A stretch of 9,757 bases of DNA from Candidatus Heimdallarchaeota archaeon (GTDB lineage Archaea > Asgardarchaeota > Heimdallarchaeia > JABLTI01). The position numbers and the translations under genes are program-made. Below the pieces are notes generated by a model. That model had not been told where the DNA came from. It was given only the letters and a program-made list of their open reading frames with translations, and did no database searches. Below, piece by piece: positions 5,997 through 9,757 of this stretch. The stretch spans positions 1 through 9,757 of the forward strand of contig JAGXNT010000063.1 in the NCBI GenBank assembly GCA_019894765.1. The letters are read 5' to 3'. Every line of letters begins with the position of its first letter. The first letter of the stretch is position 1.

Positions 5997-6950
5997 TTGA
6001 GTGAAAAGATCTTAGTTACAGGTGGCTGCGGTTTTATTGGAAGTAAATTGGTAAATAAATTAATTACAGATGGTTACTCTGTCAGTGTTTTAGATGATTT
6101 ATCAACTGGGCAAAAAGAACACATAAAAGAAAGTCTCGGAGAAAAAAACTGTGAACTAACTATTGGGAGTATAACCAATCTTCCACTTCTTGAGAAATTA
6201 TTTGTAGGTATAGATATAATAATTCATGAAGCAGCAAGACCAGATGTTCGCTCAAGTATTGACAATCTCCTAACAGAATTTGAGACAAATGTCCTAGGAA
6301 CTTTGAATGTTTTACAAGCAATGATAAAAAATAACGTTCCTAAGATTATTTTCGCTTCATCAGGGGGTACTGTCTATGGTGAAACAGAGGTCATACCCAC
6401 ACCTGAAACTGAACCTCTAGCACCAATAAGTTACTATGGAGCATCTAAAGCTGCTTGTGAACAGTACATTTCTAGTTTCACGAGTCTTTATGACTTGGAA
6501 GCTATCTCTCTAAGATTTGGCAATATTTTTGGTCCCCCAGCAAAAAAAGGAGTAATGCATGATTTCTTTTGGAAACTAAAAAAGGATCCATATTCTCTTG
6601 AAATATTAGGAAATGGTAAACAAGTAAAATCTTATTTGTTCGTTGATGATTGTGTCGAAGCTCATATTCAATCAATAAAAACCACTATTACTGGTCACAC
6701 GGCATTTAATATTGCTTCTAATGAAGGGATAACAGTTGATGAAATTGCAGATGAAGTCGTTAAGTTCTTAGAATTAAAGAATGTGAAATACTCTTATACC
6801 GGAGGAGAACGGGGTTGGGCTGGAGATGTTAAAAAATCTGTAGTTGACATTTCCAAAGCTGAGAAAGTACTGTCTTGGAAATCCATAACGTCTATTGAAC
6901 TTGGAATTCAAAAATACCTCAAGTGGTTAAGCAAAGAAAACAGAAATTAA
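5997..6950 (+). CDS. NAD-dependent nucleotide-sugar epimerase/dehydratase (extended SDR, UDP-glucose 4-epimerase-like)
   Basis: This 317-residue protein matches the usual length of extended short-chain dehydrogenases. TGGCGFIG (8-15) is the NAD-binding glycine motif and D33-D34 in VLDDLSTG bind the adenosine ribose, indicating NAD. HEAARPDVRSS (77-87) is the conserved H-x-A-A loop. The catalytic set is FASSGGTVYG (119-128) and Y147-x-x-x-K151 in YYGASK. RFGNIFGP, near 190, and the sugar-binding C-terminal domain (SYLFVDDCVEAH, FNIASNEG) follow. These are the hallmarks of GalE-like UDP-hexose or UDP-HexNAc 4-epimerases; the exact sugar, and a dehydratase alternative, cannot be settled. It probably supplies UDP-sugars in the cytosol for glycan or N-glycoprotein synthesis. 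Translation starts at TTG. It is convergent with the HAD phosphatase gene, only 9 nt apart. Confidence 0.88.
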   Translation: MSEKILVTGGCGFIGSKLVNKLITDGYSVSVLDDLSTGQKEHIKESLGEKNCELTIGSITNLPLLEKLFVGIDIIIHEAARPDVRSSIDNLLTEFETNVLGTLNVLQAMIKNNVPKIIFASSGGTVYGETEVIPTPETEPLAPISYYGASKAACEQYISSFTSLYDLEAISLRFGNIFGPPAKKGVMHDFFWKLKKDPYSLEILGNGKQVKSYLFVDDCVEAHIQSIKTTITGHTAFNIASNEGITVDEIADEVVKFLELKNVKYSYTGGERGWAGDVKKSVVDISKAEKVLSWKSITSIELGIQKYLKWLSKENRN

Positions 6951-6959
6951 AAATAGAAA

Positions 6960-7625
6960 TTAGTGACCATCTATTATTTCTACTAATTCCTTTATAGTTT
7001 GAATGTGTTTCCATATTTTCATATTATACTTGCTAGCATCAAGGATTTTATTTCGGAGAAGTACAAACCGGATATTTGCATTAACCGCAGCAACACCATC
7101 TACCCAGGAATCACCTACAAATATTACTTTGTCAGGATTTAATTTGAGTTTCTTAACAATTACTTCAAGACCTTCCTTATCAGGTTTCATTCTTGAAACA
7201 TCTTCTCTGGCAATAACTATGTCAAAATAATCCGAAATGTTGAAACGTTCTAAAACCTCTACGGTTGGTTTTTTAGCGTTGTTAGTCAGAATTGATATTG
7301 AAATACCCTTTTTCTTCAAGTAATCAAGCATTTCTAAAACATCATCATCAATGGAAGTGTTTTCCATACCCATACGCTCAAATTTCTCCACCATGAGCCA
7401 GAGCTCATCTGCTAATTGGGTATCATTTTTTTTATCATATTCTTCTACTTGATCAATGATATTTCCAGCTGTATATCGATTTGGAATGTTTTCCTCATCT
7501 CCGAACTCCAGCCCATACTTACTTGCAGCTCGCGCCATACTGATTTTCATAGCTGGAAAATTAATGTGTGATTTGACAAGTGTATTATCAAAGTCAAAAA
7601 TAATCGCTAAATCGTCGTGTTTCAT
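6960..7625 (-). CDS. HAD-superfamily phosphatase (Gph/phosphoglycolate phosphatase-like)
   Basis: This 221-residue protein has all four HAD motifs: FDFDNTL (10-16; nucleophile D11 and acid/base D13), ILTNN (112-116; T114), MKPD (146-149; K147), and VGDSWVDG (170-177; D172 and D176). A helical C1 cap between about 20 and 90 is typical of the phosphoglycolate phosphatase/beta-phosphoglucomutase branch. It should hydrolyse a small cytosolic phosphate ester using magnesium. Its ATG lies 2 nt after the stop of the nucleotidyltransferase gene, so the two are translated from one transcript and the substrate is probably a sugar phosphate in the same pathway. A repair phosphatase for 2-phosphoglycolate remains possible. 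The gene ends 9 nt from the convergent epimerase gene with no room for a hairpin terminator. Confidence 0.85.
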   Translation of the reverse strand: MKHDDLAIIFDFDNTLVKSHINFPAMKISMARAASKYGLEFGDEENIPNRYTAGNIIDQVEEYDKKNDTQLADELWLMVEKFERMGMENTSIDDDVLEMLDYLKKKGISISILTNNAKKPTVEVLERFNISDYFDIVIAREDVSRMKPDKEGLEVIVKKLKLNPDKVIFVGDSWVDGVAAVNANIRFVLLRNKILDASKYNMKIWKHIQTIKELVEIIDGH

Positions 7626-7627
7626 AT

Positions 7628-8800
7628 CTATATCTCAACATCCTTAGTGATTGCAGAATGAGCTTCGATTTTCATTCCCTTTTTTATAATAACTTTATTC
7701 GATATTATTGTTTCCCCACCAATAACAATAAGCTCTTTAACCTTTTTTGGTTGTAATTGTGAATTCTTACCAATTAAAACTTCCTCTGCAGAGACTATAT
7801 TTGATAAAATGCACTCTGATTCAATTCTACAATTATCCATAATCAAAGAATTCTTGATGGTGGTATTCGCACCTATTTCGCAATCGCTCCCAATAAAGAC
7901 TTGTGGACCAATCTTTGAGCCTTGCTCAATAAGTGTTCCTTTACCAATTAAAACAGGTCCAGTTATAGTTATACTCGAAATTTCAATTACCGAATCTTTT
8001 TCAAAGAAGATTTCTTCAGCAGCCTTAAAACCAATTTCTCCACCAGTGTGGAATTGCATGTTTAATTGTTCCTTAGTTGGTGGAAAGAATTCCTGAGCGA
8101 TCAATAAATCCAAAGGATTCTCAAGACTCATCCAAGAATCAATAACAAGAGCTCCGATCTTTCCATTTTCACCTAAAATTGAAATAGTGTCCGTTATTTC
8201 ATATTCCTTTCTTTGCGAAAGAGGTGTTGCTCGAATCGCATCAAAAACTTCACGTTCGAAGAGATAAATGCCAGCATTGATATAACCAATTTCCTCACTA
8301 ATTTCTTCAGCTTTGACTTTTTCTTTAATATCCTCAACAATTCCCTCTGAGGAAACTTTTAACAAACCATACCTATCATTCTTTCCAGGAAAGACAGCCA
8401 TAGTACATTTAGCTTTCAGTTGTTCATGATGGCTAACTAATTCCGGTAAAATGTCTTCAATATGAGCAACAATATCACCATTAAAAACCAAGCATCTCTT
8501 CTCATCTCCCATAAACTCCTCAGCTTGAGCAACAGCATCAGCAGTGCCTTTAGGAGGATCTTGGATAGCATAAGTAATTTTATTGGCATATGATTTCTGA
8601 GAGAAAAGCTCTTTCATTTGCTTTTTTTGCCAAGGAGAGATCACTAACACTAATTTATCCATAAAACCAGCCTGATCAATCCTATCAGTAAGTCGAAACA
8701 GAATGGGTTGATTTTGTATAGGTAAAGAGCCTTTCAGTCTAGTATCAGTTAACGGTTGCATTCGTTTCCCTTTACCAGCTGCTAAGATAATTGAAATCAT
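7628..8800 (-). CDS. Sugar-1-phosphate nucleotidyltransferase with left-handed beta-helix domain (archaeal GlmU-like)
   Basis: This 390-residue protein has a nucleotidyltransferase domain (1 to about 235) and a hexapeptide-repeat C-terminal domain (about 245-390). The nucleotide-binding signature is LAAGKGKRMQPLTDT (6-20); the catalytic lysine is K23, but the usual P-K-P reads L22-K23-G24. QDPPKGTADAV (80-90) contacts the base, FNGD (106-109) gives metal ligand D109, and INAGIYLF, near 185-192, is the sugar-site strand. The helix shows I/V-G-x-G and I-G-x-x-x-x-I type repeats such as VLIGKGTLIEQGSKIG and VFIGSDCEIGANTTI. The layout matches archaeal bifunctional enzymes that transfer UMP or dTMP to glucose-1-P or GlcNAc-1-P and may acetylate amino sugars; GDP-mannose synthesis is an alternative. 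A weak GGATGG motif lies upstream of the ATG. It is the first gene of a two-gene unit with the HAD phosphatase, and likely feeds nucleotide sugars to the pathway served by the epimerase. Confidence 0.86.
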   Translation of the reverse strand: MISIILAAGKGKRMQPLTDTRLKGSLPIQNQPILFRLTDRIDQAGFMDKLVLVISPWQKKQMKELFSQKSYANKITYAIQDPPKGTADAVAQAEEFMGDEKRCLVFNGDIVAHIEDILPELVSHHEQLKAKCTMAVFPGKNDRYGLLKVSSEGIVEDIKEKVKAEEISEEIGYINAGIYLFEREVFDAIRATPLSQRKEYEITDTISILGENGKIGALVIDSWMSLENPLDLLIAQEFFPPTKEQLNMQFHTGGEIGFKAAEEIFFEKDSVIEISSITITGPVLIGKGTLIEQGSKIGPQVFIGSDCEIGANTTIKNSLIMDNCRIESECILSNIVSAEEVLIGKNSQLQPKKVKELIVIGGETIISNKVIIKKGMKIEAHSAITKDVEI

Positions 8801-8908
8801 AAATAATCCATCCAGAGAGAGTGAAACAATCAGTACATGATTCTAATATGGTTTTTTAATTCTGTTGTCAAATATAAAAATCTCGTATCTAATTAATAAA
8901 AAATAAAG
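8801..8908 (-). other. Promoter-bearing gap upstream of the nucleotidyltransferase gene
   Basis: No gene is visible. The minus strand has TATA-like elements TTTTTATATTTGA (about 8868-8880) and CATATTAGA (about 8842-8850). The second would give a leader of roughly 20 nt, the first about 45 nt. Neither is decisive. Confidence 0.35.
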
Positions 8909-8940
8909 AAAAAAATATGATTCTTGGCTGAGTAGCCAAG
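8909..8940 (-). terminator. Hairpin plus T7 terminator after the Vps23-like gene
   Basis: Immediately after the stop codon, the minus strand has a perfect 7-bp stem (CTTGGCT / AGCCAAG, loop ACTC; 8940-8923), then spacer AATCATA and seven T (8915-8909), followed by further T-rich sequence. The layout and the TCATA spacer match the terminator at 1278-1315 on the other strand. Confidence 0.65.
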
Positions 8941-9618
8941 TTATTGATTTGTCATAGTCATAATTTGTAGTTGCGTGCGAACATGAAGATATTCTTTTGC
9001 GAAATCAACTGAAGAAAGGTCAGCCCAATGGAATCGTTCTTCGATATCGAATAATTCTTCTTCAAGCTCGAGTTTTCGTCGATCCATATACTTCACTCGT
9101 TGAGAAGGCCTATCAATTTGAGAACGACCAGATAGAGCAGCTCGTAAACGATTAATCTCATCCTGCTTCTGCTGCAAAACATCTTCTAATTGTTGTTTTT
9201 GACGATCGTAAACTACAAATGCATCTGTGGGTTGAGTTTTCGGTTCTGCGCCTTTCTTCAACAAGTGTGCTGCGGGGCGTAAAGGTTCTCGAGCAAACAG
9301 ACCTTTAATGGAATTAGCAACTTGGAAAAGATGGTATTCTGGATTCCAACGTTTAACTATCCATAAATCAATAATATTACCTTTACTAACACGAGGATGA
9401 TTAACCTCGGAAATCATCTTAACTAATGGAGGAGTAGCAGGAAAACCACCAAGTATCTCAAGCTCGACTGTAAAGAAGCGATCCTTAAATTCTCCTCTGC
9501 CTGGGATGAGACCACGCCAACGGGTCATGTCTCCTTGAATGGGCTCAAAGCCGCGACCTTTTTCATACATCCAGTTAGCTTCACGTGCTAAAATAATATC
9601 GGGAATGTTCTTTACCAT
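8941..9618 (-). CDS. vps23: Vps23/TSG101-like ESCRT-I subunit: UEV domain, coiled coil, steadiness-box-like tail
   Basis: This protein has 225 residues from ATG 9618; an in-frame TTG at 9633 would add five. Residues 8-122 form an E2/UEV fold in canonical order: an N-terminal helix (IILAREANWMYEKG), W34-R-G-L-I-P-G, the sheet FFTVELEI, FPATPPLVKM (59-68; the YPxxPP element), NHPRV (73-77; the HPN element), KRWNPEYHL (89-97; the W-S-P element) and SIKGLFAREPL (103-113). Aligning G80-N-I-I-D-L to G-x-I-C-L puts I83 at the catalytic cysteine, and the protein has no cysteine at all, so it cannot act as a conjugating E2. A short coiled coil (139-162) and a final helical hairpin (178-222) follow; EEELFDIEERF...LSSVDFAKEYLHVRTQ resembles the TSG101/Vps23 steadiness box. 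This is the domain order of ESCRT-I Vps23, known from Asgard archaea as well as eukaryotes. The expected role is binding ubiquitin or ubiquitinated cargo and assembling ESCRT-I at membranes. Terminators lie on both sides, so it is probably monocistronic. Confidence 0.82.
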   Translation of the reverse strand: MVKNIPDIILAREANWMYEKGRGFEPIQGDMTRWRGLIPGRGEFKDRFFTVELEILGGFPATPPLVKMISEVNHPRVSKGNIIDLWIVKRWNPEYHLFQVANSIKGLFAREPLRPAAHLLKKGAEPKTQPTDAFVVYDRQKQQLEDVLQQKQDEINRLRAALSGRSQIDRPSQRVKYMDRRKLELEEELFDIEERFHWADLSSVDFAKEYLHVRTQLQIMTMTNQ

Positions 9619-9670
9619 AATATAAACGACCAACTAATCTTATTCTCTACTAGTAGAATGTACCATCTAC

Positions 9671-9680
9671 ATTATTAAAC
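9671..9680 (-). promoter_or_regulatory. Candidate TATA box of the Vps23-like gene
   Basis: The minus strand reads GTTTAATAAT. A start about 26 nt downstream (near 9649) gives a leader of about 30 nt to ATG 9618. It lies between the upstream terminator and the gene, as expected for an independent promoter. The match is only fair. Confidence 0.35.
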
Positions 9681-9698
9681 GTTTTATTTTGACATAAG

Positions 9699-9733
9699 AA
9701 AAAAAGAATGAGATGGAATTCCTATAATTCCAT
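9699..9733 (-). terminator. Hairpin plus T7 terminator of the gene entering from the right
   Basis: The minus strand has a perfect 8-bp stem (ATGGAATT at 9733-9726, AATTCCAT at 9720-9713) with a 5-nt loop, spacer CTCATTC and seven T (9705-9699). The stop codon of the partial gene at 9722-9757 falls in the hairpin. The layout and TCAT spacer match the other two hairpin terminators. Confidence 0.55.
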
Positions 9734-9757
9734 ATCTGTGCCAGGTTTGGGAACGAG
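9722..9757 (-). CDS. Last 11 codons of a gene extending beyond the right edge
   Basis: The minus strand from the window edge reads L-V-P-K-P-G-T-D-M-E-L then TAG at 9724-9722, directly followed by a hairpin and T-tract. The product cannot be identified from 11 residues. The frame is chosen because the other two minus-strand frames run on through the hairpin and T-run. As the gene upstream of the Vps23-like gene on the same strand, it could belong to the same system, but the terminator between them implies separate transcription. Confidence 0.45.
   Translation of the reverse strand, partial: LVPKPGTDMEL

Noticed and set aside
7809..8096. Plus-strand open frame of 95 codons
   Set aside because: It is antisense to the hexapeptide-repeat region of the nucleotidyltransferase, whose regular codon pattern keeps the opposite frame open.
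8941..9618. Active ubiquitin-conjugating E2 enzyme
   Set aside because: The fold matches E2, but the catalytic cysteine position is isoleucine and the protein has no cysteine.

Overview
The window is AT-rich, densely coded DNA from an archaeon, most likely an Asgard archaeon. The strongest evidence is a 225-residue protein near the right end (8941-9618, minus) with the layout of the ESCRT-I subunit Vps23/TSG101: an E2-like UEV domain without the catalytic cysteine, a short coiled coil, and a C-terminal segment resembling the steadiness box. A long coiled-coil protein with a C-terminal winged helix, an archaeal-type NYN protein, an archaeal-type sugar nucleotidyltransferase with a left-handed beta-helix tail, TATA-like elements and T-rich transcript ends all fit. 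No rRNA, tRNA, insertion sequence or CRISPR array was seen.

Layout. 1-1272 (+) is the 3' part of a gene for a large exported protein, probably UPF0182-like at low to moderate confidence, with a tail rich in N-glycosylation sequons. A hairpin plus T-tract separates it from a convergent minus-strand pair: an NYN-domain protein (2712-3254) followed 21 nt downstream by an FAD/NAD(P) disulfide oxidoreductase of the CoA-disulfide reductase/NADH oxidase group (1314-2690). Further right on the minus strand lie a 543-residue coiled-coil/winged-helix protein (3369-5000) and a PD-(D/E)XK nuclease-like protein (5167-5844). A 152-bp divergent promoter region separates the nuclease gene from a plus-strand NAD-dependent sugar epimerase (5997-6950). 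Both of these genes appear to start at TTG behind a Shine-Dalgarno motif. Convergent to the epimerase is a tight minus-strand pair: a sugar-1-phosphate nucleotidyltransferase (7628-8800) followed 2 nt later by a HAD phosphatase (6960-7625). Then come a hairpin terminator, the Vps23-like gene, another hairpin terminator, and the last 11 codons of a further minus-strand gene that leaves the window.

How the genes may work together. The epimerase, nucleotidyltransferase and HAD phosphatase form a plausible nucleotide-sugar module, and the exported protein at the left end would be a possible target for glycosylation, although the link is inferred only from proximity. The Vps23-like protein is the most notable gene: it is a candidate ubiquitin-recognising adaptor of an archaeal ESCRT system. 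No other ESCRT gene is complete in the window. Three transcript ends share an unusual design of a perfect hairpin, a short spacer containing TCAT, and a run of 7-8 T.
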